In this document: piece by piece, positions 1-7,382 of the stretch | How positions within the stretch are numbered: position 1 is the stretch's first letter | Layout of the letters: each line of letters opens with the position of its first letter | NCBI GenBank assembly: GCA_012274205.1 | Contig: JAAOZY010000200.1 | Coordinates: 1 to 12,168 of the forward strand | Direction: 5' to 3' | DNA from: Betaproteobacteria bacterium | GTDB taxonomy: Bacteria; Pseudomonadota; Gammaproteobacteria; Burkholderiales; SG8-39 | DNA: 12,168 nt | The notes under the pieces: generated by a model | Told to the model about the DNA's origin: nothing | Seen by the model: only the letters and a program-made list of their open reading frames with translations | Database searches by the model: none | Made by a program: the position numbers and the translations under genes

Positions 1-1623
1 CGCATCGCCAACGAGTACCTCGATCACGCCCAGATCGGGGCGACCATCGAGATCGAAGGCAAGACCATGCCGTTCCGCCCGGTGTCGGTGAGCCTGGGCA
101 AGACGGTCAACAACGGCTGGGGCGGCTTCGAGTGCGTCTGGGCGCGCACCCTGCTCGCCGTGCTGGTCGGCGGCCTGGAGGTGCCAGGCGGCACGCTCGG
201 GACCACGGTGCGGCTCAATCGTCCGCTGTCGGAGCGCCACGAAAGCGTGAAGCCCGGGCCGGACGGATTCATGCACTACCCGATGAATCCGACCGACCCC
301 GAGCACTGGAGCGCGCGGCCGAACATCCGCAACGCCTACCGCACCATGGTGCCGCTGGCGGCCAACGGGCCGTGGAGCCAGGCGCTCGGCCCCACGCATT
401 TCTCCTGGATGTTCCAAAAGGAGACGCCCAAGGGCCTGCCCACGGTCACGCTGCCCGAAATCTGGTTCGTCTATCGCACCAATCCCGCGATTTCCTTCTG
501 GGACACCAAGGGCGTGTCCGCGACCATGGCGCGCTTTCCGTTCGTGGTGGCGATGGCCTACACGCGCGACGAGACCAACCACATGGCCGACATCCTGCTG
601 CCGGATGCGACCGACCTTGAGAGCCTGCAGCTGATCCGCATCGGCGGCTCCAAGTACATCGAGCAGTTCTGGGAGCACGAGGGCTACGCGCTGCGCCAGC
701 CGGTGGTGACGGCTCAGGGCGAGGCGCGCGATTTCACCGACATCGCCACCGAGCTCGCGCGCCGCAGCGGCCTGCTGGAACCATACAACGCGGCGATCAA
801 CCGCGGCGCCGGCGGCGTGCCGCTCAAAGGGGCAAGCTGGGACTTTTCCATCGATCCGACGCTGGCCCACGGCCGCGACGAGATCTGGGACGCCGTGTGC
901 AAAGCGGCCAGCGCCGAGCTCAGCGACGGCAAGGATGTGCATGACCTCGCCTGGTGGAAGGAGCATGGCCTCGCCACCAAGCCGTTCCCGCACGCGGACT
1001 GGTATCTGTTCCCCACGCTGGCGGCGCAGGGCTTGCGCTTCGAATTGCCATACCAGGAGCGTCTGTACCGCATCGGCAAGGAACTGGGCAAGCGGCTGCA
1101 CGAGCAGGACATGCACTGGTGGGACGAGCAGCTCGCGGAGTATCAGACCCTGCCGAAATGGAAGGACTTCCCCGGCCTGTGGGAAAAATCGCTGCTGCGC
1201 ATGGGCGGCACGACCAAGGACTTTCCGTTCTGGCTCATCACCTCGCGCAGCATGCAGTACTCCTGGGGCAACAACGTCGGCATCCAGATGATCCACGAAG
1301 TCGCCGACAATATTGCGGGCCATCGCGGCGTGATCATCAACACCGGCACGGCGGAAAAATTCGGCATCGCCGACGGCGACCTGGTCGAGATCGCCACGCC
1401 CCTGAACAGCGTCAGCGCCAAGGCGGTGGTGCGCCAGGGTATACGCCCGGACACGCTGCTGCTGATCGGGCAGTTCAGCCACTGGGCTACGCCTTATGCC
1501 AAGGATTTTGGCGTGCCCAGCATGAATTCGCTGGTGCCGATGTCGATGGAACTGACCGATGCCACCGGTTCCAGCGCGGATGTGGTGCGCGTGAGCCTCA
1601 AGCGCACAGGGGGTGGAAAATGA
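1..1623 (+). CDS. padB: Phenylacetyl-CoA:acceptor oxidoreductase, molybdopterin catalytic subunit PadB-like (5' partial)
   Basis: This is the C-terminal 540 residues of a DMSO-reductase-family molybdopterin oxidoreductase. The frame is open from base 1, so the N-terminal [4Fe-4S] ligands and first cofactor-binding half lie left of the window, and the Met codon at 67 is internal. Visible residues around 187-205 carry the DETNHMADILLPDATDLE signature of this superfamily. A Molydop_binding domain starts near visible residue 408 (FPFWLITSRSMQYSWGNN) and runs to about 535. By family knowledge, PadB oxidises the alpha-carbon of phenylacetyl-CoA towards phenylglyoxylate on a bis-MGD molybdenum centre. 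The specific PadB assignment rests on context: a four-cluster Fe-S subunit, an NrfD-like anchor and a phenylacetate-CoA ligase follow in the same gene string. The stop overlaps the padC start (ATGA). Another substrate for this Mo enzyme cannot be excluded from the C-terminal part alone. Confidence 0.8.
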   Translation, partial: RIANEYLDHAQIGATIEIEGKTMPFRPVSVSLGKTVNNGWGGFECVWARTLLAVLVGGLEVPGGTLGTTVRLNRPLSERHESVKPGPDGFMHYPMNPTDPEHWSARPNIRNAYRTMVPLAANGPWSQALGPTHFSWMFQKETPKGLPTVTLPEIWFVYRTNPAISFWDTKGVSATMARFPFVVAMAYTRDETNHMADILLPDATDLESLQLIRIGGSKYIEQFWEHEGYALRQPVVTAQGEARDFTDIATELARRSGLLEPYNAAINRGAGGVPLKGASWDFSIDPTLAHGRDEIWDAVCKAASAELSDGKDVHDLAWWKEHGLATKPFPHADWYLFPTLAAQGLRFELPYQERLYRIGKELGKRLHEQDMHWWDEQLAEYQTLPKWKDFPGLWEKSLLRMGGTTKDFPFWLITSRSMQYSWGNNVGIQMIHEVADNIAGHRGVIINTGTAEKFGIADGDLVEIATPLNSVSAKAVVRQGIRPDTLLLIGQFSHWATPYAKDFGVPSMNSLVPMSMELTDATGSSADVVRVSLKRTGGGK

Positions 1624-2279
1624 CCCGCTGGGCCATGGTGGCGGACCTGCGCCGCTGCGTCGGCTGCCAGACCTGCACGGCTTCGTGCAAGCAGGCGAAC
1701 GCGACGCCGCCGGACGTGCAATGGCGGCGCGTGCTCGACATGGAAGTGGGCGAGTACCCGGCGGTAAAGCGCGTGTTCGTGCCGGTGGGCTGCATGCATT
1801 GCGACGACCCGCCGTGCATGCACGTATGCCCGTCCACCGCCACCAAGAAGCGGCCGGACGGCATCGTCACCATCGATTACGATTTATGCATAGGCTGCAG
1901 CTACTGCGCCGTCGCCTGTCCCTACCAGGCGCGCTACAAGACCGACCGTGCGAGCTTCGCCTATGGCAAGGCCACCGCCCAGGAGACGCAGGCCTTCGAT
2001 CCCAAGCGGCTCGCGGTGGCGACCAAGTGCACCTTCTGCGTCGAGCGCATCGACGCGGGCCTGGCCAAGGGGCTGACGCCGGGCATCGATCCGGAAGCGA
2101 CGCCGGCCTGCGTCAACAGCTGCATCACCCAGACGCTGAGCTTCGGCGACGTCGAGGATCCGAACAGCAATGTGTCGCAGCTGCTGGCCGAGAACCAGAC
2201 CTTCCGCATGCATGAGGAGCTGGGTACGGGGCCGCGGTTCTACTACATCTGGGATAAGAATGAGGAGGTGGGCGCATGA
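1620..2279 (+). CDS. padC: Phenylacetyl-CoA:acceptor oxidoreductase, four-cluster iron-sulfur subunit PadC-like
   Basis: A 219-residue electron-transfer subunit of the DmsB/NrfC/PsrB type. Sixteen cysteines fall into four ligand sets: C13-C16-C19-C23, C58-C61-C66-C70, C90-C93-C96-C100, and C137-C140 with C164-C168. That predicts four [4Fe-4S] clusters wiring the molybdenum subunit to the membrane anchor. No signal peptide is visible; the protein starts MTRWAMVADLRRCVGC, so export, if any, would depend on a Tat signal on the catalytic subunit, whose N-terminus is not in the window. The ATG at 1620 overlaps the padB stop in an ATGA and has a purine-rich GGTGGA just upstream, which points to translational coupling and equal dosage. 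Function is assigned from family and operon position; the same fold serves many Mo enzymes. Confidence 0.85.
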   Translation: MTRWAMVADLRRCVGCQTCTASCKQANATPPDVQWRRVLDMEVGEYPAVKRVFVPVGCMHCDDPPCMHVCPSTATKKRPDGIVTIDYDLCIGCSYCAVACPYQARYKTDRASFAYGKATAQETQAFDPKRLAVATKCTFCVERIDAGLAKGLTPGIDPEATPACVNSCITQTLSFGDVEDPNSNVSQLLAENQTFRMHEELGTGPRFYYIWDKNEEVGA

Positions 2280-2389
2280 GCAGGGAGCAGGGGCCCCGCA
2301 TTGCGGGGATGCGACCGACCGCGATTGCGACCGGACGCCGACAGCGCGAATGTGAAAACGTGATGCAATTGAAGGAGGCGGCGGCATGA
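2276..2389 (+). CDS. Unrecognised 37-residue ORF coupled to padC and padD
   Basis: This short frame begins at ATG 2276, overlapping the padC stop in an ATGA. It ends in the TGA at 2387-2389, which overlaps the padD start in a second ATGA. A near-perfect Shine-Dalgarno GAGGAGG (2262-2268) lies 7 nt before the ATG. The product starts MSREQGPRIAGMRP and ends MQLKEAAA. It is basic, with many Arg residues, one Cys (residue 26), no membrane segment and no motif I recognise. A small hairpin (CCCCGC, 2294-2299, pairing with GCGGGG, 2303-2308) lies inside it. Seen directly: the frame, the ribosome site and the double overlap. Inferred: it is translated, either as a real small protein or as a coupling leader that delivers ribosomes to padD. 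A decayed padD start is the main alternative. Confidence 0.45.
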   Translation: MSREQGPRIAGMRPTAIATGRRQRECENVMQLKEAAA

Positions 2390-3228
2390 ATGATAAATTC
2401 GGTCCCAATCCATGGCACCAGACCAACTGGGATTTTCGCGCCGCCTTCAATTTCATATTCGGCGGCGCCGGCGCGGGGCTGCTGGCGGCGGCGGCGCTTG
2501 CCGGCGCATCGGGCATGGTCCTGCGCGCCGCGATCCTGCTCGGGCTGGCGCTGATCGGCGCCGGGCTGATTTCGGTCTGGTTCGAAATCGGCAGGCCGCT
2601 GCGCGCGATGAACGTCGGCTTCAATCCATTCACCTCGTGGATGACGCGCGAATCGTTTGCGGCGGGCCTGGTGTTCGTGCTGGGCCTGGCAGCGGCGTGG
2701 CTGGCAAGCCAGCCGCTGGCGCTCGCGGCGGCGCTCGGCGCCCTGGTGTTCGCCTATTGCCAGGGCCGCATTCTGCAGGCAGCCAAGGGCATACCGGCCT
2801 GGCGCGTGCCGCCGCTGATATGGCTCATATTCACCACTGCGCTCGCCGAGGGCGCCGGCCTGTTCGTCGCCCTGTCGGTGCTGTTCGCGGAGCCCGCGCG
2901 CAGCCTGCTCGGCTATTTCTCGCTGGCGCTGATCGCGCGCGTTCTGGCCTGGTCGATCTACCGCGGCAGCGTGGCCAAAGGCACGGTGCGCGCGGCGCTG
3001 GCGATTCTCGAGCGGGCCGGAAAGATTCTGGTTCAGTTCGGCACCATCGCGCCGCTCGCCTTGTTACTGGTGTGCTGGTTCGCGCCCGACTTCGCCCGCA
3101 TCGCCGCGCTGCTCGCCGGCGTGGCAGCGCTCGCCGCGGGCTGGCAGTTCAAGTTCGCGCTGATTACGCGCGCCGCCTACAACCAGGGATTTGCGCTGCC
3201 GCACCTGCCGGTGCGCGGCACCCGATGA
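2386..3228 (+). CDS. padD: Phenylacetyl-CoA:acceptor oxidoreductase, NrfD/DmsC-type membrane anchor PadD-like
   Basis: A 280-residue integral membrane protein with about eight hydrophobic segments. They run from FNFIFGGAGAGLLAAAALAG near residue 17 to the last helix around residues 245-265. This is the usual topology of DmsC/NrfD/PsrC anchors, which take electrons from the Fe-S subunit and reduce quinone. Charged loops such as VWFEIGRPLRA and NPFTSWMTRES between helices resemble those of the NrfD/DmsC family. The start is well fixed: AAGGAGG at 2372-2378 stands 7 nt before ATG 2386. The order catalytic-FeS-membrane subunit and the neighbouring ligase support PadD. Primary sequence of such anchors diverges quickly, so the subfamily name rests on context more than on motifs. 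Confidence 0.78.
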   Translation: MNDKFGPNPWHQTNWDFRAAFNFIFGGAGAGLLAAAALAGASGMVLRAAILLGLALIGAGLISVWFEIGRPLRAMNVGFNPFTSWMTRESFAAGLVFVLGLAAAWLASQPLALAAALGALVFAYCQGRILQAAKGIPAWRVPPLIWLIFTTALAEGAGLFVALSVLFAEPARSLLGYFSLALIARVLAWSIYRGSVAKGTVRAALAILERAGKILVQFGTIAPLALLLVCWFAPDFARIAALLAGVAALAAGWQFKFALITRAAYNQGFALPHLPVRGTR

Positions 3229-3269
3229 GCGCCGCCGCATCCGTTTAGCGGCGCACAGGAGCGTTTGCC

Positions 3270-5372
3270 ATGCAACATCCGAAACATCCTGGTCCCGACG
3301 CGGCGGCGCTGCGCGCGCAGGCAGCGGCGCTGTTTCGCCAGGCTGCAGACGCCGGGCGCGCGGCGCTGGACAAAGCCGAGCTGGGCACACTCCTGTCCGG
3401 TCTCGGCATCGGATTCGCCAAAGCCGGCGCAGTTGAAGCGAAAACGGCGGCGATCGACATCCGCATCAGCCTCGACTACACGCGCGAATTCGGCCTGGTG
3501 CTGAGCGCCGGCGTGGGCGGCGTGGATGCGGAACTCGATGCTGGCAATTTCAGGAAGGACCGCGCCGCGGTGCATGCCGCGGCGGAACTGACCGACGCCG
3601 GGGATTTTCTGGTCCTGTTCAAGCGCACGCTCGCCTATCAAAGGCTGGCTGCGCAGGCGAAGCGCGCAGGCGCAGCCGTAGCCGATGCGCAGCTCAAGGC
3701 CTGTTTCGCGCAGCTGCTCGCGCTCGCGGCCGGCCACGCGCCGGTCAAGACTGAGACTGCGTTGGTACTGCGCAGCCTGGTGCTCGACCCGGTGCACGTC
3801 GGCGCGCAGTTGCAGGTGCAGGGCGCCAGCTGCGAATTCGGCGCGCCGGGCGCCGGCCGCCTGTCACGCCCGATACACAAGATCGACAAGCTGCTGCATC
3901 CGGCCTCGATCGGCATCATCGGCGTCTCGGCCAGCGGCATGAATTTCGGCCGTATCATCCTGCGCAACCTCATGGGCAGCGGCTACAGCAAGGAGCGCCT
4001 GCGGATCATCCGCCCGGGCGAGAAGGAAATCGACGGCGTGCTCTGCGTCGAAAGCCTGAAGACCCTGGAGCACAAGCTCGACCTGCTGATCGTCGCGGTG
4101 GCGGCCAGCGCCGTGTACGAACTCGTGGACGAAATCATCGACACCGACTCGGTGGAGTCGGTGATGCTGATCCCCGGCAGCCTGGGCGAGACCAGAAAGA
4201 GCCGGGAGCCCGCCGCGGCCCTGGCCGGAAGGATCAACGCCGCGCACGCGAAGCAGGGCGGCGGTCCGGTGTTTCTCGGCGCCAATTGCCTTGGCGTGGT
4301 GTCGCATCCGGGCTCCTACGACTCCTGGTTCATTCCGCTGGAGCGCCTGCCCAAGCCGCAAAAGAAACCGGAAAGAAACTCGGTCATGCTGAGCCAGAGC
4401 GGCGCGTTCATGATCACCCGCCTGAGCCAGAATCCCTGGCTCGATCCGCGCTACATGCTGGCGCTGGGAAACCAGACCGACCTCACCCACGGCGACATGC
4501 TCGCTTATTTCGCCGAACGGCCCGAAATAGAGACCATAGGCATCTACGTCGAGGGTTTCAAGGATCTGGACGGCCTCGATTTTTGCCGCGCGGTGCGCAA
4601 GGCCGTGCGCGCAGGCAAGGACGTGGTGGTGTACAAGTCGGGCAGGACCGAACCCGGCGCCGGCGGCGTCATGGGGCATACCGCGTCCATCGCCGGCGCG
4701 CCGGCCCTGTTCGAGTCGGTGGTGCGCCAGGCCGGCGCGATCGTCGCCGACGATTTCACCGGCTTCGACGACCTGTTCTACGTCGCCGGCGCCCTGCACC
4801 GCAAGAAAATCGGCGGCAAGCGCCTGGGCGCCATCAGCGGCGCCGGTTTCGAGGCGGTGGGCATGGCCGACTCGATCGAGACCGAGACCTTTTCGATGGG
4901 GATGGGCAAACTCGAAGCAGATACGGTCAAGCGCGTGGAAGAGATTCTGGTGGCGAAGAAACTCGATGCGCTGGTCGAGGTCAGGAATCCGATAGACATC
5001 AATCCGGGCGCCGATGACGAAGCGCATCTGCAGATTACCGAGGCCTTCCTGCAGGACCCGAACATCGACGCGGTCGTGGTCGGGCTGGATCCGACCGCCC
5101 CGTCGGTGCGCGCGCTGGAGCAAAGCAAGCTGCGGCCCGGCTACGACATCAGCGATCCGAAGAGCACGGTGCATCTGATGCCGCCGATGGCCGATCGCAA
5201 CGACAAGCCGGTCATCGGCGTGGTCGACGGCGGCAAGCTCTATGACGCGATGGCCGCCGCGCTGATGGACCAGGGCGTGTGCGTGTTCCGCAACAGCGGG
5301 CGCGCCACGCGGGCGCTGGCGCGCTACATCGAGGCGCGGCTGTACGCCGACGCGTTGAGGCGCCGCAATTGA
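3270..5372 (+). CDS. NDP-forming acyl-CoA synthetase-like protein with reduced ATP-grasp domain
   Basis: A 700-residue protein in the order reduced ATP-grasp (about 30-195), CoA-binding Rossmann domain (from H210, with GIIGVSASG), then succinyl-CoA-ligase-like domains. GANCLGVVS (337-345), SQSGAF (375-380) and the phosphohistidine-type loop GHTASIAG around H470 are all present. The family interconverts an acyl-CoA plus ADP and Pi with acid, CoA and ATP. The N-terminal part appears to lack about 70 residues that normally carry the ATP-binding Lys and the HKSDVGG stretch. The usual E-x-E/D-x-N-P metal motif reads SLVLDP (near 173), losing the Glu and Asn. Start ATG 3270 has AGGAG at 3257-3261. 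Position directly after padBCD suggests action on phenylglyoxylyl-CoA or phenylacetyl-CoA; that substrate is an inference, and the enzyme may not use ATP by itself. Confidence 0.75.
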   Translation: MQHPKHPGPDAAALRAQAAALFRQAADAGRAALDKAELGTLLSGLGIGFAKAGAVEAKTAAIDIRISLDYTREFGLVLSAGVGGVDAELDAGNFRKDRAAVHAAAELTDAGDFLVLFKRTLAYQRLAAQAKRAGAAVADAQLKACFAQLLALAAGHAPVKTETALVLRSLVLDPVHVGAQLQVQGASCEFGAPGAGRLSRPIHKIDKLLHPASIGIIGVSASGMNFGRIILRNLMGSGYSKERLRIIRPGEKEIDGVLCVESLKTLEHKLDLLIVAVAASAVYELVDEIIDTDSVESVMLIPGSLGETRKSREPAAALAGRINAAHAKQGGGPVFLGANCLGVVSHPGSYDSWFIPLERLPKPQKKPERNSVMLSQSGAFMITRLSQNPWLDPRYMLALGNQTDLTHGDMLAYFAERPEIETIGIYVEGFKDLDGLDFCRAVRKAVRAGKDVVVYKSGRTEPGAGGVMGHTASIAGAPALFESVVRQAGAIVADDFTGFDDLFYVAGALHRKKIGGKRLGAISGAGFEAVGMADSIETETFSMGMGKLEADTVKRVEEILVAKKLDALVEVRNPIDINPGADDEAHLQITEAFLQDPNIDAVVVGLDPTAPSVRALEQSKLRPGYDISDPKSTVHLMPPMADRNDKPVIGVVDGGKLYDAMAAALMDQGVCVFRNSGRATRALARYIEARLYADALRRRN

Positions 5373-5409
5373 ATCCGCAACCCGTTGCTTAACCGACAAA
5401 GGACCAACA

Positions 5410-5811
5410 ATGAGCGAACCACTCAAACCAGGGCTCACCGCCACGCGGCGCGTGCAGGTCGACCGCGAACGCACCATCAGTTTCATGGGCGACGACTGCC
5501 GCGTCTATGCCACGCCGAAGATGCTCTACGACATCGAGTACGCGTGCCGCGACCTGCTGCTCGAGCACATCGACAAGGGCATGGATTCGGTCGGCACGCG
5601 GGTGGAGCTGGATCATGTCGGCGCCACCATGATGGGCATGTGGGTGGACATCAGCGTCACGCTGACCGCGGTCAACGGCGGCGCCGTGAGCTTCGATTTT
5701 AGCGCGCGCGATGCGGTGGAAGAGGTGGCGCGCGGCAAGCACAACCGGTTTGTCGTCAATATCGAGAAAACGGCGCAAAGGCTCAAGGCGAAGCTGGCCA
5801 AGGCGCAGTAG
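5410..5811 (+). CDS. FlK-type hot-dog acyl-CoA thioesterase
   Basis: A 133-residue single hot-dog protein of the fluoroacetyl-CoA thioesterase (FlK) type. T35 (in YATPKML), E43 (in IEYAC) and H69 (in DHVGAT) have spacings of 8 and 26. These equal the Thr42-Glu50-His76 spacing of the FlK catalytic triad, and R113 falls where FlK has Arg120. The run GMDSVGTRVELDHVGATMMGMWV is the typical family core. It should hydrolyse a small acyl-CoA in the cytoplasm. Lying between the synthetase-like gene and the phenylacetate-CoA ligase gene, its natural target may be phenylglyoxylyl-CoA, phenylacetyl-CoA or a dead-end CoA ester; the sequence does not decide. ATG 5410 follows AAAGGA (5398-5403) and lies 37 nt after the previous stop, so co-transcription is likely. 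Confidence 0.78.
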   Translation: MSEPLKPGLTATRRVQVDRERTISFMGDDCRVYATPKMLYDIEYACRDLLLEHIDKGMDSVGTRVELDHVGATMMGMWVDISVTLTAVNGGAVSFDFSARDAVEEVARGKHNRFVVNIEKTAQRLKAKLAKAQ

Positions 5812-5863
5812 CCGCGCCGCCGCGGCCGGGGCTGCAATTCAATTCAGGCAAGGAGGATAGAGC

Positions 5864-7261
5864 ATGGGTACGCATGGCAGTGGCAGGAGCGGCGCGTCGG
5901 TGAAGCGGAAGGCGCCGGTTGCACGCAAGTCTGCGCCGCGGCGCGCGGCGGGCGCATACAAGTTCGACGCGGCGGCCGAAACCATGCCGCGCGCGGAGAT
6001 CGAGCGGCTGCAGCTGCGCCGGCTCAAGGCAAGCATCAAGAACGCCTATGACAATGTGCCATTCCACCGCAGTCGCCTGAAAGCGCAGGGCTTCGAGCCG
6101 GGTGACCTCAAGCGCCTGGACGACCTGGCCGGCCTGCCGTTCACGCTCAAGACTGATCTGCGCGATCACTATCCGTTTGGCCTGTTCGCGCGTCCGCGCA
6201 CCGAGGTGGCGCGGCTGCATGCGTCCTCGGGGACCACCGGCAAGCCGACCGTGGTGGGCTACACCGCGAAGGACATCTCCACCTGGGCCGATCTGATGGC
6301 GCGCTCCATGGCCTGCGCCGGGGGGCGGCCCGGCGACGTCATCCACAACGCCTACGGCTACGGCCTGTTCACCGGCGGGCTCGGTGCGCACTATGGCGCA
6401 GAGCGCCTCGGCGCGACCGTGGTGCCGATGTCCGGCGGCAGTACCGAGCGCCAGATCGTGCTGATCACCGACTTTGGCGCGCGCGTGCTGTGCGCGACGC
6501 CGTCCTATGCGCTGGTTATCGCCGAAGTAGCGGAGAAGGAGGGCGTGGACCTGCGCAAATCCAAGCTGGAGATCGGCATCTTCGGCGCGGAGCCCTGGAG
6601 CGAGGCGATGCGGCGCGAGGTCGAGGCGCGCCTCGGCCTCAGGGCGGTGGACATCTACGGCCTGTCGGAAATCATGGGTCCGGGCGTGGCTTGCGAGTGC
6701 GCCGAAGCTCAGGCCGGACTGCACGGCTGGGAGGATCATTTCATTTTCGAGGTGATCGATCCGGATACGGGCAAACGGCTGAAGGAAGGCGATACCGGCG
6801 AGCTGGTGATCACCACGCTCACCAAGGAGGCGCTGCCGATGATCCGCTACCGCACGCGCGACATCACCCGCCTCTCGACCGAGCGCTGCGCCTGCGGCCG
6901 CACCCATGTGCGCATCAAGCGCATCACCGGCCGCAATGACGACATGCTCATCATCCGCGGCGTCAACGTCTATCCGTCGCAGGTGGAGGCGGTGCTGGTG
7001 GGGCTGCCGGATGTGGCGCCGCACTACCAGTTGGTGGTGGAACGAAAGGGCAGCATGGACCAGCTTACGGTGGAAGTGGAGCTGATGCCGAACGTGGTGC
7101 CCACGAAGGAGCAGCGCGCGGTCGTGGCCGAGTCCGTGCGCCATCACATCAAGTCCATCATCGGCGTGACCACCGATGTGACGGTGAAAGAGCCGGGCGA
7201 AATCCCGCGCTCCATGGGCAAGGCGGTGCGGGTGCGCGATTTGCGCCCCAAGCTGCGCTGA
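5864..7261 (+). CDS. padJ: Phenylacetate-CoA ligase (AMP-forming), PaaK/PadJ type
   Basis: A 465-residue adenylate-forming ligase that makes phenylacetyl-CoA from phenylacetate, ATP and CoA. Motifs in order are the phosphate loop SSGTTGKP (121-128), YGYGLFTGGLGAHYGAERLG, FGAEPW, YGLSEIMGPG (from Y265), YRTRDIT, GRNDDMLIIRGVNVYPSQ, and the C-terminal lysine K453 in PRSMGKAVRV. Alignment by eye to E. coli PaaK is close along the whole length. The protein carries about 30 extra N-terminal residues rich in Arg, Lys, Ala and Ser. The start is still well supported, with AGGAGG at 5851-5856, 7 nt before the ATG. Where PaaK proteins usually read PRSEGK, this one has Met. The last gene of the pad string, it would feed PadBCD. 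The symbol padJ follows the anaerobic pad nomenclature; paaK would be the aerobic name for the same reaction. Confidence 0.9.
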   Translation: MGTHGSGRSGASVKRKAPVARKSAPRRAAGAYKFDAAAETMPRAEIERLQLRRLKASIKNAYDNVPFHRSRLKAQGFEPGDLKRLDDLAGLPFTLKTDLRDHYPFGLFARPRTEVARLHASSGTTGKPTVVGYTAKDISTWADLMARSMACAGGRPGDVIHNAYGYGLFTGGLGAHYGAERLGATVVPMSGGSTERQIVLITDFGARVLCATPSYALVIAEVAEKEGVDLRKSKLEIGIFGAEPWSEAMRREVEARLGLRAVDIYGLSEIMGPGVACECAEAQAGLHGWEDHFIFEVIDPDTGKRLKEGDTGELVITTLTKEALPMIRYRTRDITRLSTERCACGRTHVRIKRITGRNDDMLIIRGVNVYPSQVEAVLVGLPDVAPHYQLVVERKGSMDQLTVEVELMPNVVPTKEQRAVVAESVRHHIKSIIGVTTDVTVKEPGEIPRSMGKAVRVRDLRPKLR

Positions 7262-7308
7262 GCGTGCGGGGCGGCGCCGGCGCCTGAGCCCGAATCCGGG
7301 ATTAAGCC

Positions 7309-7337
7309 TTGACTCCGGGGGCATAAATAGGTATTGT
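7309..7337 (+). promoter_or_regulatory. Putative sigma-70 promoter of the hemerythrin gene
   Basis: TTGACT (7309-7314) and TATTGT (7332-7337) are separated by 17 bp and match 5/6 and 4/6 of the -35 and -10 consensus. A start of transcription near 7344 would leave a leader of about 40 nt before ATG 7383. A second possible -10, TATAGT at 7353-7358, has no good -35. The spacer is locally AT-rich against a GC-rich background. Confidence 0.5.
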
Positions 7338-7351
7338 GGTACCACAATACC
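7330..7351. promoter_or_regulatory. Perfect 22-bp palindrome, probable operator
   Basis: Half-site GGTATTGTGGT (7330-7340) is followed directly by its exact reverse complement (7341-7351), with no spacer and a KpnI-like GGTACC centre. It covers the putative -10 element and the expected transcription start, the classic placement of a repressor operator. The inner TTGTGG/CCACAA arrangement is reminiscent of GntR/FadR-type sites, but the cognate regulator is not in the window and the family is a guess. No FNR-type TTGAT-N4-ATCAA site is visible here. Confidence 0.65.
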
Positions 7352-7382
7352 ATATAGTCTCGAAACCGGAGCCGTTCCGAGC

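Noticed and set aside
3225..3248. Seven-codon frame starting in the padD stop (ATGA) and ending at TAG 3246
   Set aside because: Too short, and the following synthetase-like gene has its own AGGAG ribosome site; ATGA at a stop is easily met by chance.
5379..5388. AACCCGTTGC shared with 7884-7893, each just after a stop codon
   Set aside because: Ten bases, no shared flanks and no pairing in the first copy; likely coincidence.
3864..5486. 540-codon open frame on the minus strand across the synthetase-like gene
   Set aside because: Shadow of high GC codon bias; repetitive His/Arg/Ala-rich composition, no domain, and it is antisense to a gene with clear motifs.
7273..7300. GGCGCCGGCGCC and CCCG-AATC-CGGG as a terminator after the ligase gene
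   Set aside because: Only 4-bp stems and no T-run; they may be chance in GC-rich DNA, so no terminator is called there.
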